A DNA stretch of 64,000 bases, taken from the NCBI GenBank assembly GCA_039640505.1, contig CP046865.1:1-64000 (forward strand), in the 5' to 3' direction. Position numbers and translations under genes: made by a program. Shown piece by piece: positions 28,927-38,196 of this stretch. The first letter of the stretch is position 1; every line of letters begins with the position of its first letter. The notes below the pieces were generated by a model. The model was not told the DNA's origin, did no database searches, and saw only the letters and a program-made list of their open reading frames with translations. This stretch comes from Rhodobacteraceae bacterium Araon29. GTDB taxonomy: Bacteria; Pseudomonadota; Alphaproteobacteria; Rhodobacterales; Rhodobacteraceae.

Positions 28927-30549
28927 ATGTTAATATATAGGTTTCCACAAATTACATATTTGTTTTTAATAGCTTTGTTCGCATTTTTTGTGGGCACTGC
29001 AGCCACGCATGCCGCGAATACAATCTTGGAACCAAACAAAGCCCCATATAATGGCTGTAGCAATATGCTCATAGACGGTGCAACAGGATCACTGGAAAAT
29101 CAAACCGACCAAGATCAAGGCTCGCCGAATGTCATATCTTCTGGCCCAAAGGTTTTGATTAAAAACATCAACTTTATTGGTAATGCGGCTTTATCTGATG
29201 ATGAATTAGCTGCTCTTTTAAATGGTTGTTTAGGAAAAAAATATGATTTTCAAGGATTGTCGGAATTAACAAATCACGTGATGAGTTATTATCGAGAAAA
29301 GAATTATCCCTTTGCGACCGCCATCTTCCCTCCGCAAACAATGAGCAAAGGGCTTTTGATAATACGCATTATAGAAGGTAAGTATGGGGAAGTTAAAACC
29401 AGCGGTGAAGCAAGCATTGCCAATTCGGCCGCAGCTTTTCTACATAAGTTGAAGCCAGGAGATATTATTTCAGAAGATTTATTGAATAGAACCATTTTGA
29501 TTTTAGACGAAATTCCCGGAATTCGGGTTAAACCCAGCATAGCAGCCGGTGAAAAACAGGGGCTAGGAAATTTGGATGTATTGGTTTCGAAAGAAGAGCC
29601 TTGGTCTGGTAGTTTGAAGATTGATAACCATGGGGAAAAATCCACAGGCAAAAATTCAATGACATTGAACCTTACAGCTAATCATTTAGATACATTTGGG
29701 GACAGTTTGTCATTTTCCGCAATACAGGCAGATCAAAATCTGACTTTAGTTGATTTGAAATACGAACATCCAATAGGTTTTTCGGGTGCGCGCTTGGGAA
29801 TTAACGTCGCAACGAGCCAGTATCATCTTGGTGGTGATTTCTCAGTCTTTAGTGGGAACGTTACTAAATATAAAAGTACACTTTCATATCCCTTTGTGCT
29901 CACGCCAAAGCGAAAACTAAAAAGCTATTTTAGTTATAATATTTCCAAAAAACACCAATTTGTTGGTGCGACTTTAACGGATGAAACTTTCACTTCGGGT
30001 TTTGATTTAGGGATGGAATTCGAACAATTATATAGGTCCAATAATGGACGATCCACAAAATCAAATTTGAGTCTGGTAGTTGAAGATTTAAAGTCCACCC
30101 ATAATGCACAAGATAGTCGAAAGTACAAATATTTGAAAGGGTGGATACAGCACAGAGAGCCCATTAACGATCAACTCATGGCATCCCTTGAATTGTCTTT
30201 CCAAAATTCAGTTGATCAACTTTCTCATTCGTCAAACGCATATTCTCTGGGGGGCCCTAATAATATCAGGGCTTATTCAAACGATAAGATATCAGGCCCT
30301 TCAGGATACCACGCAAGTTTTGAGTTAAGTTATAACAGCCTAGGTTCAAGCTCTTTTGTTTTTGGCGACTTCGGTGAAATTTCCGCACCAAGTGGGCAAT
30401 TGCATCAGGCTTTAACAGGGGCTGGTTTTGGTGTTCGCAAAAAAGTTAAGAACCTATATACAGAAGTTTTGTTTGCATTCCCCCTGAAAAGTACCGAAAC
30501 AGAAGAAAGTGACCCAAAGCTATGGTTGGCTATTCAAAGTAATTTTTGA
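28927..30549 (+). CDS. TpsB outer-membrane transporter (ShlB/FhaC/HecB family)
   Basis: This is the predicted outer-membrane pore and activator for the neighbouring exoprotein. The 540-residue protein has a signal peptide (cleavage near THAA, residue 29). POTRA-type sequence follows around 75-155 (KNINFIGNAALSDDELAALL, then YREKNYPFATAIFPPQ). The rest is a long C-terminal beta-barrel half of the ShlB type, ending in the aromatic LWLAIQSNF. The ATG lies one base after the tpsA stop, so translation is coupled; an upstream GTG at 28912 is in frame but would disrupt the signal peptide. Together with tpsA this makes a complete two-partner (type Vb) secretion locus. Confidence 0.93.
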   Translation: MLIYRFPQITYLFLIALFAFFVGTAATHAANTILEPNKAPYNGCSNMLIDGATGSLENQTDQDQGSPNVISSGPKVLIKNINFIGNAALSDDELAALLNGCLGKKYDFQGLSELTNHVMSYYREKNYPFATAIFPPQTMSKGLLIIRIIEGKYGEVKTSGEASIANSAAAFLHKLKPGDIISEDLLNRTILILDEIPGIRVKPSIAAGEKQGLGNLDVLVSKEEPWSGSLKIDNHGEKSTGKNSMTLNLTANHLDTFGDSLSFSAIQADQNLTLVDLKYEHPIGFSGARLGINVATSQYHLGGDFSVFSGNVTKYKSTLSYPFVLTPKRKLKSYFSYNISKKHQFVGATLTDETFTSGFDLGMEFEQLYRSNNGRSTKSNLSLVVEDLKSTHNAQDSRKYKYLKGWIQHREPINDQLMASLELSFQNSVDQLSHSSNAYSLGGPNNIRAYSNDKISGPSGYHASFELSYNSLGSSSFVFGDFGEISAPSGQLHQALTGAGFGVRKKVKNLYTEVLFAFPLKSTETEESDPKLWLAIQSNF

Positions 30550-30588
30550 AGAATGTAACCAGAACTCAGGGCAAGGAGAAATTGCAAA

Positions 30589-31101
30589 GTGCTGAAATCC
30601 CTTCTAAGTACTGCTCTCCTTTGCTTAATGACAACTGTTACGAATGCGCAAGAAGAAAGCCAGCAAGATGGTCCCAGTGTAACGCAAACAACCCATCAGG
30701 ATTGGCAAAGCATTTGTGTTGAGGAAGCTGAGAAGGCCGAGTTTTGTCTAATTCGTCAGCAGTTTACGATTGAATTACCTGATGGAAAAATTGCAGGCGT
30801 TACGGTTATAGTAAGTAACCAAAATGATGAGTATATTATTGAAATCAAATTGCCTCTTGGGCTGGATTTGCGCAATGGTCTAACCATGCAAGTTGATGAT
30901 ATCGAAGAAATAAATCTGCCCTTTACGACATGTGTCACCCAAGGGTGCATCGTTATGAGCGCATTGGATAAGGCTTTGGTTTCGAGCTTTAAAAGCGGCT
31001 CACAACTCCAATTTAGAGTTATGTTCATTTCTTTAAATGAGAGGGTTAACATAAATGCATCCCTTCTTGGTTTCTCACGTGCCCTATTAATGCTCAAGTA
31101 A
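30589..31101 (+). CDS. Invasion-associated locus B (IalB) family protein
   Basis: This is a small exported protein of 170 residues with a signal peptide ending near TNA (residue 20). The core matches the IalB family: DWQSIC at 38-43, a second cysteine at 53, then LPLGLDLRNG near 88 and PFTTCVTQGC at 111-120, giving four cysteines likely to form two disulphides. IalB is named for a Bartonella invasion locus, but homologues are widespread in free-living alphaproteobacteria and the function is unclear. The start is GTG with AAGGAG upstream. It lies 39 bp behind tpsB, suggesting co-expression with the secretion system. Confidence 0.82.
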   Translation: MLKSLLSTALLCLMTTVTNAQEESQQDGPSVTQTTHQDWQSICVEEAEKAEFCLIRQQFTIELPDGKIAGVTVIVSNQNDEYIIEIKLPLGLDLRNGLTMQVDDIEEINLPFTTCVTQGCIVMSALDKALVSSFKSGSQLQFRVMFISLNERVNINASLLGFSRALLMLK

Positions 31102-31328
31102 AATTTCCGCCAAAAATTATACAATGTTTTTGGTTTACAGCCATTTTTTGTGATCATTGGCTTTAACTGAGGTGCGCGCCATTGCTTGCTACCAGTGGCC
31201 ACTTATTGTTTCACGTTTTTCGGAAAATAATAAGAATATAATAGAAATACATGGTCAACTTAGGAAATCTTTGGCAAAATGACAGCGTTAATTGTTTCTC
31301 ATTTGTTATCGCGTCGTTGGAAATACAT

Positions 31329-33461
31329 ATGTCAGCAGAGCAGAATTTGGAAAATCTAGATTTAGATCTTCAACGCAGAATAAGAATTAGCCATCTCGCA
31401 GTGCTGGTTATAGTATGTTTGGCGTCAGCTTGGACGATAATATTTTTAATGCTTGGAGAAGCCATGGGGGCCTATATCTCTGGGTCTGTTGCGCTTGTGT
31501 ATTTTGGCTGTCTGATGCTTTTTCAAACTGGATTGCAACGCTTGGCGCGATCTGTTTGGTTGTTCAGTGCAAGCCTATCCACATTTGCAGGCCTGGTTTT
31601 TGGACACCCCGGTGTGGATGTGGACTTGTTGTTTTTGCCGGTGATGGCGCTTTCTTTCCTGGCTATTTCTTGGAAAAAAGAACGTACTTTATTGATTTTT
31701 TTCCTCTTTTTGCCGCTTTTATTATGGTTTTCAGCAATTCGGTATGACCTTGTTGGATCGTCTCAAGCCCTCTTTGGTATTCCCGTTTTTTACAGTTCAC
31801 TCAGCACCGAAACTGTGAATTTTCTTCTGCGCAGCACTGTTTTAATTTTACTTGTTGCAGAGCTTTTTTACTTTACCCAACTGGCAAGTAGTGCCGAAAC
31901 GGAACTTCATACCGCAAGAATTAAGGCAGAAGCAGCCGCCAAAGCCAAAGGCGATTTTCTGGCCAATATGAGCCATGAAATCCGAACTCCCATGAACGGG
32001 ATGATCGGCATGATCGAAGTGCTTGAAGCCATGAAGCCTAATGAAGAACAAAAGCGGGCTGTTGGCACAATCCGAAATTCGGCTTTTTCACTTCTAAGAA
32101 TAATTGATGATATATTGGACGCCTCCAAAATTGACGCAGGAAAGATGGTGATCGAGTCTTCTCGCACCGAGTTACGGCCTGTGATTGAAGGTGTGGCCGT
32201 CACCATGCAGACTATGGCCGACAACATGGGGGTGAGAATTGTCCTTGGGGTAGACCGCAAAGTCCCAAACTGGATTTTAGCCGATTCCGGACGCCTAAGA
32301 CAAATTATGCTGAATATCCTGAGTAACGCGATAAAGTACTCATCCCAAGACCTAACCGGCAGGCCCAATACAGTTTATTTTCTAGTTGAAATGGACAAAG
32401 AGGATGTAATCAAGCTCGAATTTGAGGATCAGGGGATAGGCATGTCCCAGGAATTAATGGAAAAAACTTTCGAACCTTTTGTTCAAGGTGAGTCCGCGAC
32501 CACAAAGCGGGTTGGAGGTACTGGTTTAGGACTGGTTATAACTCAAAAACTCGTTCACCAAATGGGTGGTCAAATCATTACGCAAAGCACTAAAGGAAAG
32601 GGAACTACGGTTACCATTCTATTGCCTATTAAGGTATTTGACGGCCCAAATCTAGCTCCTGACATATCACAAACAAAAATCGAAATGCTCACAGAAGTGG
32701 GAAAATTTAGCAAAAGGCTGTCTAACTTTGTTGATCATCTAAACTATATTGAAAAAATCCGGTCTGTCCGCCCGGACCTTGAAGGCTACGCGATACCAGA
32801 TGAACAAGAAACGGTTTTCGTATTATTCTCCGAAAATCAAAAAACCGTTACTTCTTGGATGTCCATCCTAAGAAAACAGGCAAAAAATCCGAAATTTGTT
32901 GTCGTGTCATCAAATCGATCAGAGCAGCTCGGACTTTTGCATGAGGATGTATACAAAATACAGAGCTTCCCGATGCTTCAATCAGAGTTGGTAAAAGCGA
33001 TTGCATTTTTGACCAAAAAGCAAAAACCCACTTTGATCGAAAAGCAGCCTAACGAATTGACTGACGCGCAAAAAGAAAGTCGTGCAAAAAAATCTATTTT
33101 ATTGGTTGAGGATAATGAAATTAATCAGATTGTTTTCCTGAAACAGTTGGAAATTCTTGGTTATCCGGCTGTGATTGCAAAAAATGGATTAAAAGGGTTA
33201 GACTTGTGGAAGACCGGAAATTACGATGTTATTTTGCTGGATTGCCATATGCCAGTTATGGATGGTTTCGAAATGGCGAAAGAAATTCGGAAACAAGAGG
33301 AAGGCGGTAATCTGCCTAGAGTGCCAATTGTGGCAATAACCGCGAATGCTCTGACAGGAGATGCCGACAAATGCTATGCCTGCGGCATGGATGACTATCT
33401 TGCAAAACCAGTCGAGATTAAATTTTTGGAAGCGAAACTTATGCGGCATTTGAAGTGCTGA
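31329..33461 (+). CDS. Hybrid sensor histidine kinase / response regulator
   Basis: This is an inner-membrane hybrid kinase of 710 residues. About six hydrophobic segments lie at 22-185. The dimerisation domain has phospho-acceptor H216 (ANMSHEIRTPMNG) and the ATPase domain has the N-box around 326-338, DQGIGM at 367-372 and GGTGLGL at 396-402. The C-terminal receiver begins SILLVEDNEINQ, with phospho-acceptor D638 and K693. Between them, about 490-565 looks like a degenerate receiver without its aspartate. The ATG at 31329 is preferred to the upstream in-frame ATG at 31251. No output gene is adjacent; it may regulate the secretion locus (inference from position only). Confidence 0.93.
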   Translation: MSAEQNLENLDLDLQRRIRISHLAVLVIVCLASAWTIIFLMLGEAMGAYISGSVALVYFGCLMLFQTGLQRLARSVWLFSASLSTFAGLVFGHPGVDVDLLFLPVMALSFLAISWKKERTLLIFFLFLPLLLWFSAIRYDLVGSSQALFGIPVFYSSLSTETVNFLLRSTVLILLVAELFYFTQLASSAETELHTARIKAEAAAKAKGDFLANMSHEIRTPMNGMIGMIEVLEAMKPNEEQKRAVGTIRNSAFSLLRIIDDILDASKIDAGKMVIESSRTELRPVIEGVAVTMQTMADNMGVRIVLGVDRKVPNWILADSGRLRQIMLNILSNAIKYSSQDLTGRPNTVYFLVEMDKEDVIKLEFEDQGIGMSQELMEKTFEPFVQGESATTKRVGGTGLGLVITQKLVHQMGGQIITQSTKGKGTTVTILLPIKVFDGPNLAPDISQTKIEMLTEVGKFSKRLSNFVDHLNYIEKIRSVRPDLEGYAIPDEQETVFVLFSENQKTVTSWMSILRKQAKNPKFVVVSSNRSEQLGLLHEDVYKIQSFPMLQSELVKAIAFLTKKQKPTLIEKQPNELTDAQKESRAKKSILLVEDNEINQIVFLKQLEILGYPAVIAKNGLKGLDLWKTGNYDVILLDCHMPVMDGFEMAKEIRKQEEGGNLPRVPIVAITANALTGDADKCYACGMDDYLAKPVEIKFLEAKLMRHLKC

Positions 33462-33555
33462 GTCCGCCCTTTTTTAAAAGCAGGTCGGACCCCTAGTTCA
33501 ATCAGCACACAGAAAAGAGCAGCAAAAAGCTACGATCAACGCTACGCATAACGTC

Positions 33556-34671
33556 TTAGACGCTTGTGCCCAGCGCCTCTAAAATAGCATCACCCATTTG
33601 CTCTGTTGTCATCGGCGTGCCGTCCTCTGGCCCCATTAGATCAGGGGTGCGGGCTCCATTGGCTAGAACCGTCTCAATCGCTTGTTCAAGCCGATCTGCT
33701 TCTGCACCTTGGTCAAAAGAATAGCGAAGCGCCATAGCAAAACTAAGAATACAGGCAATTGGGTTTGCTTTGCCTTGGCCTACAATATCAGGCGCAGATC
33801 CATGCACTGGTTCATACATTGCCTTTGGCCGACCATTGGGCATAACAGGGCCCAGCGTTGCAGAGGGCAACATACCAAGGCTACCGGTCAACATTGCCGC
33901 TGTGTCAGACAGGATATCACCAAATAAGTTATCCGTCACGATCACGTCAAATTGCTTGGGCCAACGGCAAAGCTGCATGGCGCCAGCATCCGCATACATA
34001 TGGCTTAACTCTACATCCGAGTAATCAGTATCATGCACCTTTTGAACAATCTCACGCCATAAAACACCAGATTCCATGACATTTGCCTTTTCCATCGAGC
34101 AAACTTTATTGTTACGACGGCGAGCAAGCTCAAAGGCGCTGCGTGCAACCCGGTCAATTTCGCTTTCGGTATATCGCTGCGTATTGATCCCAACCCGCTC
34201 ATTGCCCTCTTTAAAAATGCCTCTGGGTTCCCCAAAGTAAACGCCAGATGTGGATTCCCGAACTATCATTATATCTAGACCTGAAACCACCTCTGTCTTT
34301 AATGATGAAAAATCCGCCAATGCATCAAAGCATTGCGCGGGGCGCAGATTGGCAAACAGATCCATTTCTTTGCGAAGCCTCAGCAAACCGCGCTCTGGCT
34401 TTAAGCTAAAATCAAGATCGTCATACTGGGGGCCGCCCACCGCTCCAAGCAGAACCGCATCAACCTCTTGAGCCTTGGCCATTGTATCATCATGCAGTGG
34501 TGTTCCATGCGCATCATAGGCACATCCACCCACCAGATCTTCACTCACGTCAAATTCAAGCCCTCGATTTTCACTAAACCAAGCGATGATTTTACGCACT
34601 TCGGTCATGACCTCGGGGCCAATGCCGTCACCAGGTAGGATAAGAAGGGAAGGTTTCGTCATTTGGGCCAT
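33556..34671 (-). CDS. leuB: 3-isopropylmalate dehydrogenase
   Basis: LeuB oxidatively decarboxylates 3-isopropylmalate with NAD+ in leucine synthesis. The 371-residue sequence aligns along its whole length with the family. It contains the glycine-rich start [14 protein letters not shown], the substrate-arginine region [15 protein letters not shown], and the metal and cofactor region [11 protein letters not shown] ... GSLGMLPSA ... [14 protein letters not shown]. It lies downstream of leuC-leuD on the same strand, with a 134-bp gap in which I see no gene. Confidence 0.97.
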   Translation of the reverse strand: MAQMTKPSLLILPGDGIGPEVMTEVRKIIAWFSENRGLEFDVSEDLVGGCAYDAHGTPLHDDTMAKAQEVDAVLLGAVGGPQYDDLDFSLKPERGLLRLRKEMDLFANLRPAQCFDALADFSSLKTEVVSGLDIMIVRESTSGVYFGEPRGIFKEGNERVGINTQRYTESEIDRVARSAFELARRRNNKVCSMEKANVMESGVLWREIVQKVHDTDYSDVELSHMYADAGAMQLCRWPKQFDVIVTDNLFGDILSDTAAMLTGSLGMLPSATLGPVMPNGRPKAMYEPVHGSAPDIVGQGKANPIACILSFAMALRYSFDQGAEADRLEQAIETVLANGARTPDLMGPEDGTPMTTEQMGDAILEALGTSV

Positions 34672-34805
34672 CCATTTACAAAATTTTAGTTGATTAGCGG
34701 GTAGCGATTGTCAGTCAGGGGGTCAAGAAACAAACGTCTCTCTATCCCCTGGCTAATAGCTGTAGCAGCATTATTTTTTACGGTTTAATGTTCAGGTCTT
34801 TGCCC

Positions 34806-35411
34806 TCACACCCAAGGTCGCTCTGATGATAGTTTTAATTCATAATTATCAATTGACCCGACTTTTTCCATGGTGAGCCCGATATCGTCTAACCCGTTTA
34901 AAAGGCAATGCTTTTTGAATGAGTCGACCTCAAACGAATACACTTCACCATCTGATGAGGTTACTGTCTGATCCTCCAAGTCAATCTCGATGCGCGCATT
35001 GGAACCTTTTTCGGCATCTTCCATCAAAGCGTCCACCTGTTCTTTCGGCAAGATGATCGGAAGGATGCCATTTTTAAAGCAGTTATTGAAAAAGATATCC
35101 GCAAAACTTGTTGAAATAACACAGCGAATGCCAAAATCTTTGATTGCCCAAGGCGCATGCTCTCTTGAAGACCCGCAGCCAAAATTATCTCCAGCAACCA
35201 ATATTTCAGCGTTTCTGTATTGTGCTTTGTTCAACACAAAATCTGGAATTTCCGCGCGGTCATCATTATAGCGCATTTCATCAAAAAGATTCACACCCAA
35301 TCCAGACCGCTTAATAGTTTTCAAAAACACCTTAGGAATAATCATGTCCGTGTCGATATTGATCAAAGGCATAGGTGCCGCAACACCGCTAAGTTTTTCA
35401 AACTTATCCAT
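34806..35411 (-). CDS. leuD: 3-isopropylmalate dehydratase small subunit
   Basis: LeuD pairs with LeuC to isomerise 2-isopropylmalate to 3-isopropylmalate. The 201-residue product contains the swivelling-domain motifs [14 protein letters not shown] near 18-31 and [15 protein letters not shown] near 74-88. Its ATG shares one base with the leuC stop (TAATG), so the subunits are translationally coupled. Confidence 0.96.
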   Translation of the reverse strand: MDKFEKLSGVAAPMPLINIDTDMIIPKVFLKTIKRSGLGVNLFDEMRYNDDRAEIPDFVLNKAQYRNAEILVAGDNFGCGSSREHAPWAIKDFGIRCVISTSFADIFFNNCFKNGILPIILPKEQVDALMEDAEKGSNARIEIDLEDQTVTSSDGEVYSFEVDSFKKHCLLNGLDDIGLTMEKVGSIDNYELKLSSERPWV

Positions 35412-36817
35412 TATATCAACTCCCGAACATCTGTCAGTTTTCCTGTGACCGCAGCAGCAGCAGCCATAGCCGGGGACATCAGATGGGTACGCCCACCTCG
35501 GCCCTGACGGCCTTCGAAGTTCCGGTTTGAGGTTGCGGCACAGCGCTCACCAGGGGCAAGCTGATCTGGGTTCATCGCAAGACACATAGAACAGCCCGCT
35601 AGGCGCCACTCAAATCCTGCCTCCAAAAAGATGTCCGCCAAGCCCTCTTCTTCTGCCTGCGCACGCACCAGACCTGATCCGGGAACCACCATGGCCCGCA
35701 TACCGTCTTTAATTTTTTTGCCCTTCAAAATCTCTGCCGCAGCGCGTAAATCTTCGATCCGGCCATTGGTGCACGAGCCTATAAATACGGTATCAATTTC
35801 AACCTCAGATAAGGGCGTTCCAGAATTTAGCCCCATGTATTCCAAGGACCGTGCAACAGCATCAACTTTGCCGCCGTCAAAATCCGATGGCGCCGGCACG
35901 CTGGCAGTGATCGGCAAAACATCTTCAGGCGAGGTTCCCCAGGTGACCACGGGCGCAATATCTTCGCCCTTAATTGTGACAACCTTGTCAAAATGGGCGC
36001 CGTCATCTGAAAACAGGGTTTTCCAATAGGCAAGCGCTGCTTCCCAGGCGGCCCCTTTGGGGGCATGCGCACGGCCCTTGCAGTATTCAAAGGTCTTTTC
36101 ATCTGGCGTAATAAGCCCAGCGCGAGCACCCCCTTCAATGGCCATATTACAAACGGTCATCCGGCCTTCCATCGACAAATCGCGGATTGCTTGCCCGCAA
36201 TATTCGATCACATAACCCGTGCCCCCGGCTGTGCCAGTTTCGCCAATGACAGAAAGCGTGATGTCTTTTGCGGTCACTCCGGGCCGGAGCTGACCGGTGA
36301 TTTCCACTTTCATATTTTTTGATTTCTTCTGGATCAGCGTCTGAGTGGCCAGAACATGTTCTACCTCAGAAGTCCCAATTCCATGGGCCAATGCGCCGAA
36401 TGCGCCGTGGGTTGCCGTATGGCTGTCACCACAAACCACGGTCATTCCCGGCAATGTCCAGCCTTGTTCAGGGCCGACAATATGTACAATCCCTTGGCGC
36501 ACATCGGAAACAGGATAGTAATGTATCCCAAAGTCTTTTGCGTTTTTATCCAGCGCTTCGACCTGAATACGGCTTTCTTCGTTATCAATGCCTTTGGCGC
36601 GGTCCAAAGTGGTCGGTACATTGTGATCCGGCACCGCAATGGTTTTTTCCGGCGCGCGCACTGCACGGTTTGCCATGCGCAACCCTTCAAAAGCCTGCGG
36701 GCTGGTAACCTCATGAACCAGATGGCGATCAATATATAAAAGACAGGTGCCGTCTTCTGAAGTGTGGGCGACATGCGCGTCCCAGATTTTATCATAGAGT
36801 GTTTTCGGGGCGGTCAT
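35411..36817 (-). CDS. leuC: 3-isopropylmalate dehydratase large subunit
   Basis: This is the aconitase-family [4Fe-4S] subunit of isopropylmalate isomerase, 468 residues. The cluster ligands are C349 in [12 protein letters not shown] and C409 and C412 in [31 protein letters not shown] at 130-148 is the conserved substrate-site segment. It is the first gene of leuC-leuD, with a roughly 380-bp non-coding region upstream separating it from the divergent rsfS operon. Confidence 0.97.
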   Translation of the reverse strand: MTAPKTLYDKIWDAHVAHTSEDGTCLLYIDRHLVHEVTSPQAFEGLRMANRAVRAPEKTIAVPDHNVPTTLDRAKGIDNEESRIQVEALDKNAKDFGIHYYPVSDVRQGIVHIVGPEQGWTLPGMTVVCGDSHTATHGAFGALAHGIGTSEVEHVLATQTLIQKKSKNMKVEITGQLRPGVTAKDITLSVIGETGTAGGTGYVIEYCGQAIRDLSMEGRMTVCNMAIEGGARAGLITPDEKTFEYCKGRAHAPKGAAWEAALAYWKTLFSDDGAHFDKVVTIKGEDIAPVVTWGTSPEDVLPITASVPAPSDFDGGKVDAVARSLEYMGLNSGTPLSEVEIDTVFIGSCTNGRIEDLRAAAEILKGKKIKDGMRAMVVPGSGLVRAQAEEEGLADIFLEAGFEWRLAGCSMCLAMNPDQLAPGERCAATSNRNFEGRQGRGGRTHLMSPAMAAAAAVTGKLTDVRELI

Positions 36818-37186
36818 CTTAATCCTCTCCCGTGTTGTGGTCAGTTCAAGTGAAACTCTTTTAGATTTATAGTCGTGCTATAAACGTTGTCATAGCACCA
36901 AAAAACCGCCAAGGCAGCCGAGCCTGTTCATCCATATCAAATATGCGATTCATCATCCATCAGTCATATGCGTAAAAATTCGCGGCTTCAAGTTTCGAGA
37001 GAAAAAAGATCACTGTCGGCTGCATTAAATGCACTGGCAGATCCAAAACAGCCCTGTTCAGGATGTGTCATAGTTGTCAATTTTTTCAGAATATAAGAAA
37101 ACTCTTGTCAGACTATCATTGAGATTTCACAAAACCGGTGTTAACCTGTTGATAAACCCAGCGCCGGGGGAAGCGGCGTAAAACGT
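36818..37186. other. Divergent intergenic region between leuC and rsfS
   Basis: About 370 bp with no gene. It must contain the promoters for leuC (leftward) and the rsfS operon (rightward). I see no leader peptide rich in leucine codons and no clear attenuator, so leucine attenuation is not supported by the sequence. A T-rich stretch near 37080 followed by TATAAG is a weak promoter candidate for the rsfS side. Confidence 0.4.
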
Positions 37187-37200
37187 AAGGAGGAAAAGTC

Positions 37201-37614
37201 CTGACTCTCTCTGTCGATGCAGCTCCCGCTGCAGCCCGGCCTTCAATACGACCTGAAGTGCCCCAAGAGGTAACAAGCGAAACGCTGTTAACCCAGATTG
37301 TTGAATCCCTGACTGATGACAAAGCTGAAGAGCTCGTGCAAATTGATCTGCGCGGCAAAACAGCTATTGGTGATTATATGGTCATTGCCTCCGGCAGATC
37401 ATCTCGTCAGGTTATAGCAATTTGTGAAAAACTGACCGATCGCTTGAAAGAAGCCTTGGGTCGCCGTGTGTTACTTGAAGGCAAAAATACCGGTGATTGG
37501 ATCGTGGTGGATGCCGGTGATGTTATAGTTCATGTGTTCCGACCCGAGGTACGCGCATTTTACCAGCTGGAAAAAATGTGGATGCCGGTTGGAGCAGACT
37601 CAAATAGCGCCTGA
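37201..37614 (+). CDS. rsfS: Ribosomal silencing factor RsfS
   Basis: RsfS binds ribosomal protein uL14 and blocks joining of the subunits during starvation. The conserved core is clear: DDKAEELVQIDLRGK, GDYMVIASGRSSRQV, DAGDVIVHVFRPEVR and FYQLEKMW. The start is uncertain. The first ordinary codon is GTG at 37258 (118 aa) but has no ribosome site. A CTG at 37201, in frame, has a perfect AAGGAGG (37187-37193) 7 nt upstream and gives an N-terminus LTLSVDAAPAAA typical in composition for rhodobacteral RsfS. I therefore place the start there, with GTG 37258 as fallback. It is followed 12 bp later by rlmH. Confidence 0.9.
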   Translation: MTLSVDAAPAAARPSIRPEVPQEVTSETLLTQIVESLTDDKAEELVQIDLRGKTAIGDYMVIASGRSSRQVIAICEKLTDRLKEALGRRVLLEGKNTGDWIVVDAGDVIVHVFRPEVRAFYQLEKMWMPVGADSNSA

Positions 37615-37626
37615 AGACGCTAAAGC

Positions 37627-38097
37627 ATGCGGGTGTCTATTTACGCGGTCGGACGACTTCGCTCCGGACCGGAAAAAGCTCTGATCGAAGATTATATAGG
37701 CAGATTCGATAAAAGCGGGCGGGCATTGGGGCTTGGTCCTTTGACAATTCATGAAGTCGAAGACAAGAAAAACATTGGCAGGCTCGCCGAGGGCAAACTT
37801 TTACAGCAGGCAATCTCAAAAGGCACAAACATCTGCGGCCTAGATGAGCGAGGCAAAATGATAAGTTCTATTGAGTTTGCGAACCACCTTGCCAATCTAC
37901 GCGATCAAGGAGTTGCCAATTTGGGGTTTGTTATCGGCGGCGCAGACGGTTTGGATGAGGGGCTGAAAAAGTCATTCAACCAAAGCTTTTCGTTCGGAAA
38001 AATGGTTTGGCCACATATGCTGGTCAGAGCAATGCTTTGTGAACAACTTTACCGGGCAGCTTCAATACTTGCGGGCGCACCATATCACCGAGAGTAG
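37627..38097 (+). CDS. rlmH: 23S rRNA (pseudouridine-1915 N3) methyltransferase RlmH
   Basis: RlmH is a SPOUT-class methyltransferase that modifies pseudouridine 1915 in helix 69 of 23S rRNA. The 156-residue product has the knot-region motifs LGFVIGGADGL near 98-108 and the C-terminal LVRAMLCEQLYRA, and is of the family's usual length. It follows rsfS by 12 bp, a very common pairing of ribosome-related genes. Confidence 0.96.
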   Translation: MRVSIYAVGRLRSGPEKALIEDYIGRFDKSGRALGLGPLTIHEVEDKKNIGRLAEGKLLQQAISKGTNICGLDERGKMISSIEFANHLANLRDQGVANLGFVIGGADGLDEGLKKSFNQSFSFGKMVWPHMLVRAMLCEQLYRAASILAGAPYHRE

Positions 38098-38196
38098 TCT
38101 CGATATGAGAAAAACATGTAAACGTGAGGTCTTCATATGCCTTGCGCCAAAGACATATCCCAAATAAATCCGTATCAATTACAAAAGGATTTTCTA

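Noticed and set aside
31207-31222. TGTTTCACGT followed by TTTTCGG, resembling a parS site
   Set aside because: Only the left half and centre match; the right half TGAAACA is absent, so it is not a functional-looking parS.
37214-37270. 18-codon ATG frame after the strong ribosome site upstream of rsfS
   Set aside because: Spacing from AAGGAGG is 20 nt, too long for that site. It is kept only as an alternative explanation within the rsfS start finding.
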